Notes: generated by a model not told the origin, from the sequence alone. Shown: positions 11,826 to 24,088, counted from the first letter of the stretch. The stretch is 64,000 nucleotides of DNA from Polytrichum commune (GCA_950295325.1 OX485809.1:2170001-2234000), one strand, 5' to 3'. Made by a program: numbers and translations.

Positions 11826-12599
11826 TCTTTCCTTCAGAGTCTTTCTAGCAATAGATCAAATATCCAGTAATTGGCGGGATTTAATATCCGCCTTTTATAA
11901 ATTAATATCAGCCCACAAATTATATCATTGAATTTCCCTCTTTTCTCATGTCCTACTACCCTTAATTTTTCTCATGGAATGTTTGGTCCTTCCCACTTTC
12001 CTAATATTTCACTACAACACCACCTCCGTTTCAGGAGAAGACAATTCCCCTACCACATTTTTCGAACTCTCAAATGCATCCCTTAGATCTCTAACAACCT
12101 TCTTGGCTCCTATTGTTACTCGTTCTAACTATGAAAAACAAGGTGGTTACTCAAAAGAATAGTCTTCTTCATTATTAATCTCCTTATCCGATTGTCCAAC
12201 ACTCCTCATGACCTTCGTCACAACGGCCACTACCGGAGCTTCAGACCTTACTACTACTTCTCATTTCCTTAACCCAGACGTGATGACATTTGCATTGGGA
12301 GGCCATGGTGCAACCTCACTAGCGGACTCCATAATAGGATGGAAAACCTTGTTTTGCAGAGGTTTCATCGTTGTACTCATACCTCATACTCACTGTTAGA
12401 CGAACTCGGATCCTAATTAGCACCCAACATTTTATTCTCTAGGGTCTTGGGGGCAAGAGGTCTAAGATTTAATGGAATATATCCATTGGTTGTCTACAAT
12501 CCTACATATGGTTGAATTGTTTGTTTCGCATTACCATAGGCATAGTATTAGTTAGGAGGTCTTCACTCATTCAAGTACATGCCTTACGACCTTCTCTTT

Positions 12600-13960
12600 C
12601 CCATCAAATTTTCCCTGGCATGTTAGTGCAGGTTAGCCACGGGATGAGACGGCCTATTCACTTTATCATGTTGTATACACTTGTTTGAAGGATGATTATC
12701 CCCGCAATTGCTACACCCATACGATTGCCTTTCCAACCTATATTTGCCAATTGCATGCCACCTATCACACAACTAATGAAACTCTCTCCTTGATATATCT
12801 TTCCCTTCAGGCCCTCGCTCGCCTTTGCTGGCCCCCTCTATAGTTGCCTTGTTCGTATTAGTTATATCTAGGAATCTTGTTATTATGGGTGGTGGAGCCC
12901 CCATATTATTCTATCCTCCATGTGGTTCTGCTCTACAAAATTGATTAGAGTGACTAGATTGGCCACACTGAATACATCACAACCCTGAGGCATGCCTTAT
13001 GGACTCCACAGGGGTAGGAGGATTCAATTGTTGGTTTCTCACCATTATTGTCATATGATTAGTTAGACTTCGGATTTGCTTCATGTCAGCCTTTTAAAAC
13101 CCTAATTGACTTGCCTCCAAATTTTTTCAATGTCTTTGACTTCAAGTTTGGAGTTATGTGAATGCAATGCTAGCAACGAGGCAGGCTCTCTAACAGCTAG
13201 TAGTTGGGGGCCAACACCTACTGTTGGTTGTACAACACTAGCTAACGTAAATCCTAATTTTGCATCCTAAACTCTATGTTAGATAGCGATGTATAGAGGA
13301 ATTGCGTCATTGTGCTTCCTCCACAACCTCTCATAATCCTTATTAATATTCTCTATATTCCTAGCCGCTCTCTTTGCATCTACTAGAGTTAAAGGGTTAT
13401 TTTCAAAAACTCCCCTGATTGTATTGGACTTAAAGAACCCTTGGATGAAAAATTGCTTAAATGTATCGTTATTAATCATTGTTCCAACAAACCTAGTAGA
13501 AACTAGTTCAAATCTCCTGATATATCTTGAAATTTCTTCTTTTCTACCATGTTTCAACGAAGCTAACGCCTTTAAAGTTGTATTCAATGTTATTAGCGAA
13601 CAAGCCAATCTCTTTATGTAATGTTCTATATGCCTAGGTGGATTTATTCTAAGTGTTCCTACAGCTAATAGAAGTTGCTATGTGCGATCATTTCCTTTAC
13701 TACCTCTACCAATTTCTTGCAACTTCTCGGCTCCTGAACTAAGAAGGGTTGAACCTTCTTCAGTTGGTGGTTCTAAATTTTGATTTATTCTCAAAAGCTC
13801 ATTTTCTATTTTCTCTTGTATTCTCAGTTGTAATAATAATTGTAATAGTAGTTGGCCTCTACCTTCCTCACTAATTTTCTTATGTCTCCCACCTCCACTA
13901 GGCTTGAAATTAATTCAGGGTGTTTTGACTTGGTCTTTCCGTACATCTATTAAATCATAT
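12600..13960 (-). pseudogene. Ty3/gypsy gag remnant (family 1)
   Basis: The clearest open part is 13279-13608 on the minus strand, with SLKHGRKEEISRYIRRFELV and FFIQGFF, the pattern of the retrotransposon gag domain. Further down (about 12660-12740) a CCHC-like knuckle reads GCSNCGDNHPSKQ. Stops break the frame elsewhere. Confidence 0.65.
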
Positions 13961-14042
13961 CATTCAAGCCTCACATTGACCACAAGCACACACACCTTCA
14001 TAAATTCCCTCCTTTTTGTCTCCCCACTTACTTAGGTTTGAA

Positions 14043-15058
14043 CAGGGTTGTCTATCGCGACGTCATGACGGTGTCGTGCCGTCATGTCGTGTCGTGTCGT
14101 GACGGACCCCTCCGTCACGACACAATAGGGTCCACGTAGGGTCAACATAGGGGGAACGGACTAGGGTGGGTAAAATACTTACCTTCTTGCCAAGGTGGCA
14201 TCTTATGTGGCAGAAAACGCTGACGTGGTCGTGGATATGCCTAGCGCCAGGTAAATCATTTTGCCATTTTGTTTACCATTTTGTTAAAATCAAAGTAGTA
14301 AAAAACGACTAAGGAGGGTGTGGGGCGGACGGGGGACGAGGGTGGGGCGGACGGGGGTGGGGGGGGGAACGGAGCGGACGGGGTTGGGAACGGGGGCGGA
14401 CGGGGGGAACGGGAGCGGACGGGGTCGGGAACGGAGCGGACGGGGGGGGGGGGGGGGAATTTAAAAAAAAAGAAAAAGTGGGGCGGACGGGGAAGGGGGG
14501 GGGGGGGAAAACCTGGGGCGGACGGGGGGGAACGGGGCGTACGGGGTTGGGAACGGAGCGGACGGGGTCGGGAACGGAGCGGACGGGGTCGGGAACGGAG
14601 CGGACGGAGGGGCGGACGGGGGGGAACGGGGCGTACGGGGTTGGGAACGGGGGCGGACGGAGGGGGGGGAATTTTTTTTTAAAAAAATGGGGCGGACGGG
14701 GAAGGGGGGGGGGAAAAAAAAAAAACTGGGGCGGACGGGGGAGCGGACGGGGGGGAACGGGGCGTACGGGGTTGGGAACGGAGCGGACGGGGTCGGGAAC
14801 AGGGGCGGACGGGGGGGCGGACGGGCTCTAGTAAATTTTTCCCCACTTTACCTTTACTTTGCTGACATGTCATCACATGTGGACATTGTAAATCCTACGT
14901 GTCCGAATTGGGTTAATGTAATTACACAAAAAAATCGGTAAAATTCAAGTCCGTCAGGATAAAGACAGCATCCGGCATAATGTCGTGACGGATACGTGTC
15001 GTGACGGCACGACATTATGCCGGGATTACCCTCCGTCACGACACAATAGACAACCCTG
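14043..15058. mobile_element. Non-autonomous hAT-type element with G-rich minisatellite
   Basis: Ends are CAGGGTTGTCTAT at 14043 and its exact complement at 15046-15058. An 8 bp target duplication GGTTTGAA lies at 14035-14042 and 15059-15066, diagnostic of hAT. Both termini are built from repeated CGTGACGG / CCGTCACG motifs that can fold back. No transposase is present. The centre (about 14315-14830) is a guanine-rich minisatellite. It is inserted in the leader region of gypsy family 1. Confidence 0.9.
14315..14830 (+). repeat. G-rich minisatellite (GGGGCGGACGGG type)
   Basis: Variable tandem units built on GGAGCGGACGGGGTCGGGAAC and GGGGCGGACGGGG, with poly-G and poly-A runs. The plus strand is almost free of cytosine runs and has many closely spaced G-tracts of 3 or more, so it could form G-quadruplexes. 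Long Gly/Arg reading frames here are by-products of the repeat and are not called as genes. Confidence 0.85.
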
Positions 15059-15065
15059 GGTTTGA

Positions 15066-15786
15066 AAAATTTATAGAGACAAGGAGAAAAAAAATTAGAT
15101 GAACAATTCTTCATTTTGAAGATAACAACGCACAACAATGTGCAATTGAGCCAGAGCATCACCTCTGAACTCTTCCTTATGTTGCCCTACGCAGCAAGCC
15201 AGTGTATGGAACTGACTAGTGTAGAAGCTGAGGAATCATTGTCGCTTTCCACCTTTGCGTTGTGGTTCGGGAATTACCCCCTTCACCAACAACGACACTT
15301 ACACGTTACGAAAATCATTTTTTATGTTAATTTTGTGTTCATTTGGAGGAGAGGTTACGTACATTGTTGCGTCTTTTCGCCACCTCTTGATCACACATCC
15401 ATCCTGATTACTAATGCGTACGAACCACTAATTCCATGTTATTTCTCCTTTAAAATTAAGGTCGGATCTAAATCAAATTTTAGCGTTAGAGTTTAATTTG
15501 GGGTTAGCAAAGCTTGACTTGCACTTTTATGTTGTCTACTTATTGATCTGAATGAAAATTAGTACACTTACCTCAATGTGCACTCCGATTCCGCTACACC
15601 TCCTACCTTGCAAAGCGTTCCATTATCAACTAGGTCTTGTTTTTTATGCTCCAACTCCATGCCCTCAGACATAGCTCCAGCCCCTTGCATTCCTCTTTCT
15701 TACGTTTTTTTGAAGACCCCAACTATATTTCCTTATTCCTACTCCAAGCAAAAGACATGTTTGCTCCCAGTGAACGCACTATTGCA
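15066..15786. other. Leader region of gypsy family 1, no gene
   Basis: Sequence between the hAT-type element and the right LTR. Open frames on both strands show no recognisable domain. No primer-binding site was found next to the LTR at 15786 on the minus strand. Confidence 0.4.
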
Positions 15787-16904
15787 TGTGAGCAAAACCT
15801 TCAACCTCTTAATTGCGTGGTAGTCCAGGTAGAGAGTTTCACTTCACACAATTGTTTACTAACTACTCTCTTACTTTGTATTCCATTCAACTCAAATTAA
15901 GTATGAAGTAGTAAGCTAGTTGCACAATATCATTAATAAACATGAGTATATTTATAAATGCCTGAATCACATTACAACATAAATGAAGCACCAAATCTAA
16001 AAACCTTCAAATAATGTCTTCAATTCTCTTTTTGCACCTCAGTCGTTACATTGTCACCTTCCTCTCAACTCCAATTCCGCTCATCTTGCGAGTGGCCTCC
16101 CAGTCCATTGAACCATCTCCTCCAACACGCTCATTCGTTAAATCATCACAGCTCAACTCACCTCTAGACTCTAGTAGCATATAGAACCAATTAGCACCTT
16201 GCAGCATCAATCGACTTACATTGGACTCCAATTTGTAGCAGCGCCTCAAATCCATCTTCTAGCGTCTTAACTCTAAGTTGCAACTTAACCCCCAACTTGC
16301 AACCTCTCGCCTCACCTCACCTCACCTCGCCTAAATCCTAAATTTGTTTTGATGAGATGCAAGATTAAAGAAACCGCATCAATGAAAAAATGGCCAGTTC
16401 GGTGCCACTGACATCATCTACTTGTTGCTCCAAGAATGAAACCCTAAACCCTCCTTGCCGAGGGAAAGTTGATGAACTATTTTGCACTTGCACCCAGTCA
16501 CTTCTTGCAACCTATAGACCAGCCAACACCGATTCAACACCTTCGCCTAATCCAGTGTTCAGCACCGAAACCTCACTCTAAGGCAGTTCTGCCTCCTCTC
16601 TCCTTACTCTATCTCTCTCACGCCTCCTTCCGAGCTTCCTCCAATCTACTTCCCAAGACCCCTTGAGTTTTCCCACATTTTCTAGGCAGCCTGAAGATCA
16701 AAGGGAAATTTCCTCTTTTTCCTTTTTTTTATTTTCCTTTTCTTTTGTCACCACTTCATGTAGTTTCTCCCTATCATACATCCTAACTTAAACTTGTGCA
16801 TTTCTTACATTCATAAGGCTATTTAAGTTTTAAGTGCGTCCTCGTTTCCTCGATTGTATTGTCCTCTCATTAACTCGACATGGGAGCACATTTTTGGACT
16901 CACA
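15787..16904. repeat. LTR of gypsy family 1 (gag-proximal)
   Basis: Begins TGTGAGCAAAACC and ends GGACTCACA; homologous to 7664-8721. Homology stops abruptly at the TGTGAG start on the left, which supports the boundary. Confidence 0.75.
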
Positions 16905-17751
16905 CATGTTTCAAGTGCAAACTTGTATATGTGGAAACTACACTGTTTATGATATTTAATGCCAAATGTGTAACATTGTCACTTGTCATATGCCAAATTG
17001 TACTTTTGATCAACAACTTCATCATTATTGTCACCTTATGACACTTGACGTTGAAATGTGCTTACTAATATTTTCGCATGATCATGTTCAATAGTTCTAT
17101 GAGGCGTATGCCTCTTTTACACATTGGTCTACACGTTGACTAAAGTATACACAAATGACATTTTTCATTGGTATGCTCAAGTATATCTTCCTCTTGCATA
17201 TTAAAACGCTAAATGTCATAATTTAGATGCATTTCACTTACAAAAGTGACTTGTTGTGTTGAATAATATCATATTGACAATTAGAAGGCATGACACTTTC
17301 AGACCTCTAGACATCTAGTTTAGCCCCATCACAAAGAGTGAATGTGACACTAAATACCATATATGGTGTAGTAGTACAAAGGAGACATCCTCTTGAAAAA
17401 GGTTAATGAATTTTTTTAAAGTACACTTAACCACCTTCATTTTTTCAAGCATCTAAGTATTGCAGTAACTGGCTATTTGAGAGTCATGTTCCAACATTAA
17501 GCATCTTAACCCTTAAAACCTTAACGTTCATATGTGGACTCAAAATTTCAAAGGATCGGATCTTGACCTCCAAACTCTTGATCATAGTATCATGAATGGT
17601 TATCATGTGTAAGTCGTGAAGTGCTCACATCTCAAGAAACGATTTGACAGTTTGATGACTACAAGATCATATTATTCTTCTGACTTTCCACCAATATATT
17701 GTATTTAATTAGCCAATACTATCTTCTCATCCAAAATACAACATTTGCAAT
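16905..17751. other. No feature recognised
   Basis: AT-rich and stop-rich in all frames, with no LTR or TIR ends found. It lies between the right LTR of gypsy family 1 and the TA target of the next pogo-like element. Confidence 0.4.
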
Positions 17752-17753
17752 TA

Positions 17754-19414
17754 CAGTCTAACCTCGTTAGTACGACACTCGTTAAGACGACACCCTCGAT
17801 ATTACGACACATTTTTGCGCGACCAAACTTCTTAGTTCAAAACTCCCTCTTTTAGACGACTATGACACTCGATAATACGACACTTAGAGCGTGCATTTTG
17901 TCATATTAAAGAGGGAATAAATGCTAAAATTCCTTTCATCCATGATATGTACATCTAGAATACATCCATTTTCACTTGGGAACTACTTGAGAACTTCACT
18001 TATCATTGGGAACTAAATGATAATTAGGGTTACAAGTGTAGAATGGACTTGGTTTAGGGTTAGAGGGGCCTCCTCCCTAGTATGTTGCCTCTTGTGCACT
18101 CTCTTGGATTCTTGCAATCTCCAATCTTTGTGCACTCTCTTGCATTCTTGTAGTTTCAATTCAATCTTCTACAATCTCCAATTCAATCTTGCAGTACTCC
18201 AGACTAGTCTCGCAGAATCTTGCTTCTTGATCTGTGTGGCAAATGTTCCATCTCCTAAGCATAGCCTGATATTTTTTTTGTTTGGTGGCCGGCCTAATCT
18301 GTAAGCATTTCAATCTTCTACCGAGTTCAATCAACTCAAACAATCAATTCAAAGGCCAATATCGAAAGGTGATTATGATTTTGGATAATGCATCTTCACA
18401 TGTTGTTAGTTCTGCCAAAGTTGGTAAGTCTCATGGTTTTTCAACCTTGGAATTGAGCAACATGACTTTGGTATTCCTCCCCCCCAATGTGTCAAGCGTA
18501 GTGCAACCTTTGGATCAAGGTATAATAGCATCTTTCAAAATTCAATACAAGAAGAAACTTTTGCAGTGGGTTTTGTCACAATATGATGATGCTACATTGA
18601 AGGACTTAAGGAAGGTGGTGCCCAATATCAGACAAACTATCATGTGGAGTTATGAAGTATGGAGTGAGTTGGATGCACAAATAGTCAGGAATTGTTGGAG
18701 GATGGCGCGTATATTACCTGCAACATGGAATGCCGATTTTGCCTTAGTTGATGAAAGGGAGAAGAATAGAATGCGACAAGAATGAAGAATCAGATGAACT
18801 TGGTGCTCTGATTTCAAAATTGCGATTGGGTGATGATGAGATGTCTATCGAGACTTATATTCAGATGGAAGGGGAAGAGATTACTGAGCTAGAATTGACA
18901 ACTGATGAGTTGGTGGATGCCGCTTTGGGAGTCAATCATGCACAAGGCTTTGATCTTAATGTTGATTTGCATTCAGTAGATGTGGATGATGTTGCTCCAC
19001 CTACACTAAAGCTTAGTGATGCTAAACATCATGCATCATTGTTGTCTAATTTCTTATTAGACAACTCTTTACATTTTGGTGTTAATGAAATTATTAGTTT
19101 TCAAAAGCTAGTAGGGAATTTAGAGAAGATGACAGTTGCTAACTTAGGTAGGCAACACCAGAGATCTTTGAACTCTTATTTCAAGAGTTCTTGAGAATTT
19201 TTGTATTTGTTTGGAGTTATAAGTTATTATTTCATACACTTCCTAAACCCTAAACTCAATGTATATGGTTTGAATCTCATATTTCTTATGTTTTTGTATT
19301 CCCTCGATAGTACGACAATTTTAGGCCATTTGTCATATTAACGAGAAGACGACACCTCGATAATACGACATTTTTTGCGTTTCCCAAAGGTGTCATACTA
19401 AAGAGGGAGAACAA
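17754..19414 (+). mobile_element. pogo-like element, second TIR family (copy 2)
   Basis: The left end CAGTCTAACCTCGTTAGTAC starts at 17754 after TA (17752-17753). The right end is degenerate (TACTAAAGAGGGAGAACAA, ending 19414) and followed by TA. Subterminal ACGACAC repeats occur at both ends (17765-17885 and 19305-19375). Inside is the C-terminal half of a transposase (18360-19194). The TIRs differ from the 51097-54867 family after the first ten bases. Confidence 0.75.
18363..19194 (+). pseudogene. pogo-like DDE transposase, C-terminal half, frameshifted
   Basis: The first reading frame (to 18785) has MILDNASSH and VFLPPNVSSVVQPLDQGII, the second and third catalytic aspartates of the DDE_1 domain, with 42 residues between them. 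It continues through RNCWRMARILPATWNADF. After a shift of frame near 18775 the tail goes on in the 18748-19194 frame, with an acidic region and NLGRQHQRSLNSYFKSS before the stop at 19192-19194. The N-terminal DNA-binding domain and first catalytic Asp are missing. Motifs and spacing match the 51721-53055 protein, but the sequence is clearly diverged. Confidence 0.8.
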
Positions 19415-19416
19415 TA

Positions 19417-19879
19417 TGATGAATTTTCAAAGTTCTTATATTTAAGTTCATTATAAGGGAAACATAGGTATATATGGTAGTTTAATCGTATGAATGTGAT
19501 CAATTGATAGTGCCTCACAACTTTTCTTGCGCGGGATTCTTAAGAAACCCTTGGAAAAGTAATTTTATAACACACCTTAGAGATTTCTTTATTTTTGAGG
19601 CATTTAGGGGTTATGCATCATTCTCATAGTATTGGGGAGTCATTTGTCTATGGTTATGGAAAATAAATAAATGAACATCAATATTATTACCAACATGAAG
19701 TTGAGCCTATTGGCCCTAATGCAATATCTTCAAGATTCCCCTTGGCAAAGTGACAAGGTATAATACCTTCCTTGAGGTAGGTGGACATTATTTCGTGTGT
19801 ACTTTATCATGTCCAAGATGTTAATGGATTTTCGCACTCCTTCCTTGCTCCATTAACTAGTTCGTTGTTAGTCACATCC
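19417..19879. other. No feature recognised
   Basis: AT-rich spacer between pogo copy 2 and the 3' end of the LINE-like host element. No conserved open frame. Confidence 0.35.
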
Positions 19880-20249
19880 AAGCCTTGCTGTAAAGACCTC
19901 ACCGAGGTTTAATGAGAGGTAACAAAGTACAAACCCCAGAGGGGAAGGCCAAGCAATCGCCCGGGCCGGGGGGAGTCAAAACAGACTCAAAGGCAGACCT
20001 ATCAAGCCTACCTATGGGGTCATAACTCAACAAGGGGAGGGGCCAAAGTCAACAACACGAGAAACTGGGGGGGAAACGGTCGCCCCGTGAGGGGGGAGAC
20101 GTTCCAGGGGGGGGGGGCTTTCGAGGCAGCCGGGTCCCAGATTGTCAAGCGGCACCCAAAGTTGGCGCCAAAGCTCACCAAACAGCGGAGGGGGGGGGGC
20201 AGGGGCCGGAGGAGCTCCTTCAGTCGTACGCATCCAGGAGGCTGATGCT
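19880..20249 (-). other. 3' tail of the LINE-like element
   Basis: GC-rich with C/G homopolymers; no open frame worth calling. The exact 3' end is uncertain; the base composition change near 19880 is the only guide. Confidence 0.35.
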
Positions 20250-20543
20250 CTACGCATCCCATTCCACCTCGAAATTGAAGCAACTGGTGCCGAGGTCTGC
20301 CGCCCATCTGTACATGCCAAGAAGAGAACCGGAGGTGGGTCTGCCTGTGTTTTTGCACATCCAGAGGTATTCTTCTTTCGTTATTGGGCGGCCTGGTGGC
20401 TCTTCGTCTTTGAGCAGGGGGGAGTCCTTCCTGATTTTGTCGTCCTCGATTTCTTTGAGTAAGTCTTCAATCTCTTGGTCGACTCTTTCGTTGAATGTGT
20501 CCTCTGAAATGCCCAGTTTTTGTTGAACGAATCTGTAGGGGTT
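20250..20543 (-). pseudogene. LINE-like ORF, terminal fragment
   Basis: Minus-strand frame starting NPYRFVQQKLGISEDTF, then an acidic EIEDLLKEIEDDKIRK stretch and YLWMCKNTGRPTSGS, ending FEVEWDA and stop at 20250-20252. No family recognised. Its upstream half lies beyond the solo LTR (23186-23215) and beyond the CACTA element (from 24534). Confidence 0.5.
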
Positions 20544-23180
20544 TGTGAGGCCAAATCCACCACCCTTAAGCGTCCTAGTCCGGGTGATGACTTTGAGAAT
20601 CACATTTATCTATTACAACATTGAACCATGTGCAAGGTAATTTTCATGTCCAAATGAACATGTATTGTCTCACTCATTGTACTTTATTAATGTTGGCCTC
20701 TTGGCTTGTGCTAGAGTTGGCTTTCTCAAGAGTCCAACCCGCGGCTTTAGCCGCACATGCCCTTACGGACATCCCCCTCACTCTTTTGATCTTCACCCCG
20801 TCTCTCTTGTCATTGCAAGAGTCCTTCACATTCTCCATTAATAATGCAAGTGAGTTATTTTGAACGATAGGTGCAAGTGTTGAAAAACACTTTACTCTAT
20901 AGTCAATGTTACATTAGATCACATGAGACTTCCAAACCCTGGCCTACCTTATTAAGCTTAACACTTGTCTAAGAACTATTTTAGTCTACGATTGGTCCTC
21001 CACCCTATTGGGTGGTTCAGTGGTTCCCTCTACACAACTTTAACATTAACTTGCTAAACATGCCAACCATCTAAATGGCAGCTAATCACCCAGTCGCAGC
21101 TGGGTTCCAGCAACTAAGCTCACCCAGTCGCAGCTAGTCCAGCAGCTAATCTCCCAGTCGCAGCTGGGTTCCAGCAACTAAGCTCACCCAGTCCTAGTAA
21201 TTGTATAGTAAATCCAGCTACTAGCTACCCTTAATACAACCCCTCTAATTCACTAATCAAAGATTTCTTTTTTTCTTTAAATCCTTTCTTTTCTTTTCTT
21301 TTTTTCTTTTCCTTTCTTTGCTCCTAATTCATGAGCTAATCTAACACACTACTTTAACTAACTACCACCTAATCACTACATGCAAACTTAAACTCTAGAG
21401 CTCCCTCCCTTGGGAGGCCTTGAGAGAGAGAGAGCTTGACTAATTAACTTCACTAAAAACTAATGTCCCACACACGTGGCTCAAGCTCTTTAGAGCTTGC
21501 TCCCTTGAGAGCGCTTGATGGAGAGAGAGGAAAATGAGAGAGAAACCACCTTAAGTAGCAACGAGGGAGAGAGGGAGAGAGGGAGAGAGGGAGAGAGGGA
21601 GAGAGAGGTGAGGATAGGGTGAGAGGATTAGCACCTCCAATCACAATCCCTTAACCTTCACCTTCAAAGTAGGGACTACAGTCTAACCTTGATAATGTCA
21701 CCCTTGTTAATGGGACACCTTGATATTGTCACCTAAAAGTTTGAAACCGATTTTCTTAGTGTAAAACTCCCTCGTTATTATCCCTATCACCCTTGTTAAT
21801 GTCACTATTTTTTTCCAAAATCCGTAGTGTAAATGTGATAATATCAAATATGGATGGATTGTATGTGATGGTTGGATGGACATATTGTAGTAGCCAAAAG
21901 GGTCATGAGCCACCCCTGTGATAAATGCAATGTTATTCAAAGGGTCATGAGCCGCCTCTGTGCACCAACCCTGAACGGTGTTGTCTATACACGGCACTCA
22001 AAGGTGTTGTCTTTGACGGCGCTGCCAAGACTTCTTGGCCTCTATGCACCCCACCTTCCGTCACATGTGTTCACCTATGTGTCTTTGAGGGTTTCAGCTT
22101 GTGTGAAGTAATTTAGGATGTTAAGTTCTACGGTTTAGCTGAGCTGGTACAGAGTAGTGTCGACTTAAGCTAAATTAGTTCAATTGGTTTGCAATGTAGA
22201 AATCTCAAGATATGTGGCACGGTCTTCACTGTTTCTATAGTCAATAGTCGCATAGGAGAATCTAGTAAGATCATAAGTGTTAGCCGCTCATCCTAAGTGG
22301 GCATTCAATTAGGAACAATCTTCTAGATTAGTTAGTCAAGCTCACAAGTAGAAACAATCTTCTAGGTAGGTTAGTCAAGCTCATAAGTAGAAACAGTCTT
22401 CTAGGTAGGTTAGTCAAGCTCATAAGTAGAAACAGTCTCCTAGGTAGGTTAGTCAAGCTCATGGTCGAGCTCACTTGTATATAATGAACCATTGTTCATT
22501 TGGAATTTAAATGCACACTTTCTATCATAGGCTTGTGTTTCTTCATGCAGTGCAGGTGTTCTTCGTTGTGTTGTTGTTTTTGTTGTTGTTGCTACATTGG
22601 AAGCTAGTGATTGGCTGATCTCAATGACACATTGTGATGTGCTCATGTTGTTATTCACAATTTTGAATTATATTTTACATTAAAAAACATTGAAGTCTTG
22701 TGTTTGTTTTTTTTTTTTTTTTTTTTTTACATTGTAATTTCATTTTGATTTTCTACCTTTTTTTTTTTGATAATATCACATTATGCACAAATCTTCAAAA
22801 TGTGACATTATCAAATATGTCACACCTTGTTTATATCACACTTTATGGTGAAACGGATGGTGTGATATTATCAAGGTTAGACTGTAATCCCCTTCCACCA
22901 AGCTTCCTTCTTCCTAAACTAACAAAGTGGATCCAAAAGTGGGCATTAAACCCGCGGAGCTCACCTTGCCTCACATTACCCCCTACTCACATAATCAAGG
23001 CATCCTCTTATTGAAATCAAACCTTGAAATAACTACACAACACATTCTAATGCCTAAACTTAAATCCACACCACACTTCACTCTTTTTATGTTTTGTGAA
23101 TAATCATAACACCTCAAAGTCAAACTAAAATTGGTTTCGAAGAGTTAATCACCACATGTGGGCACCATTTTGGGCTCACA
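20544..23180 (+). mobile_element. Solo LTR, gypsy family 2, carrying a pogo-like insertion
   Basis: Starts TGTGAGGCCAAATCCACC and ends TTTTGGGCTCACA, with a perfect 5 bp TSD GGGTT at 20539-20543 and 23181-23185. Without the 1,208 bp pogo insertion (element plus TA) it is 1,429 bp. It is the same family, in opposite orientation, as 40480-42105. No internal retrotransposon sequence remains, so it arose by LTR-LTR recombination. It contains about three copies of a CCCAGTCGCAGCTGG motif (21090-21195) and a GAGAGGGA microsatellite (21567-21606). Confidence 0.92.
21679..22884 (+). mobile_element. pogo-like deletion derivative (copy 3)
   Basis: Ends CAGTCTAACCTTGATAATGT (21679) and complement (to 22884), TA on both sides (21677-21678, 22885-22886). 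It is the 51097-54867 element in reverse orientation with the transposase and adjacent ~2.6 kb removed. The junction near 22613-22616 falls in a shared CTG. No coding capacity; it could be moved only in trans. Confidence 0.9.
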
Positions 23181-23539
23181 GGGTTAGTGCGCGGTGCCTC
23201 GGAAGCTTGGGCTTTCACTACAAGGAAATGGATGTATAATTGACAAAAATGTGACACTAAAATGTCCGAAGTGACAAAATCAGCTCAAAGCTATGAGTTT
23301 TTGTCAATTCGGACATTATTCAAAATTTGTCTCAATTTTCTGTCATCAGATTTATATATTTCACGTTTAACTTATTCCCTTCACCTGAGCATGTGTCTCA
23401 TATTTATTAACAACAAAAGGTGTTACAAAAGGTGTTACAAAAGGTTTTTAATTATTGTAATTACTAGTATAAGTAATTAATATAAGTAATGTATTTACTA
23501 TAATTAATGTAATAACTAATTTAATTAATTAATATAAAT

Positions 23540-23850
23540 ACTGAAATTACCAATTTAAGTAAATAATGAAATTACCCTTTTGAGTAAATACTGAAATTAC
23601 CAATTTAAGTAAATACTGAAATTACCAATTTAACTAAATACTGAAATTTGCTAATTTAAGTAAATACTGAAATTTGCTAATTTAAGTAAATATTGAAATT
23701 TGCTAATTTAAGTAAATATTGAAATTTGCTAATTTAAGTAAATATTGAAATTTGCTAATTTAGGTAAATACTGGAATTTGCTAATTTAAGTAAATATTGA
23801 AATTTGCTAATTTTAGTAAATACTGAAATTTGCTATTTTCAGTAAAATAC
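23540..23850. repeat. 25-26 bp minisatellite in the CACTA element
   Basis: About a dozen AT-rich units of the form TTGCTAATTTAAGTAAATA plus a short CTGAAA/TTGAAA linker, with an ACCAATTTAAG variant at the left end. Likely expanded by replication slippage. Confidence 0.8.
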
Positions 23851-24088
23851 TGAAATTATTGTAATTAATGTAGTTAAAATAATTACAATAATTACTGTAA
23901 TAATGTTTAGGAGAATTTTTGTAAATTGTTTTTAATACAAATACAATACGTACTAATTAAAAACAGTAAATACATTAATTCTATGCTTGTTTTTACTTTC
24001 ACTAATTAAAAATATATATATACATAAGTTTATAAGTCTTATGGCTTCTTCATACAAAACTCTTACATACTTGGCTTATATCATGTAA

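Larger units (their letters stand above)
7664..16904 (-). mobile_element. Degenerate Ty3/gypsy retrotransposon with two LTRs (family 1)
   Basis: Two homologous ~1.1 kb blocks (7664-8721 and 15787-16904), both with TGTGAG...CTCACA ends, flank ~7 kb. On the minus strand this contains, in order, gag (about 13.6 kb), CCHC knuckle, protease (11.8 kb), RT/RNase H remnant (10.6-10.0 kb) and integrase (9.9-8.8 kb). The order fits Ty3/gypsy (protease before RT, integrase last). Every domain carries stops or frameshifts. A hAT-type element is inserted at 14043. The 5 bases outside the LTRs do not match as a direct repeat, so the ends are either mutated or not the product of one insertion. The primer-binding-like sequence lies beside the integrase-proximal LTR, opposite to expectation. 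Confidence 0.75.

Noticed and set aside
14320..14941. Long Gly/Arg-rich open frames (RGG-like proteins)
   Set aside because: They follow purely from the G-rich repeat, exist in several frames and carry no start context or domain.
7659..16909. Target-site duplication for gypsy family 1
   Set aside because: Bases outside the TGTGAG/CTCACA ends (TCACA and CATGT) do not match. A CACATG match appears only if the LTR ends are shortened to TGAG/CTCA, against the ends confirmed in the solo LTRs.
21707..21997. 96-codon frame conserved between pogo copies (also 54549-54839)
   Set aside because: Runs through the TIR and subterminal repeats; similarity reflects shared non-coding element sequence, not protein selection.
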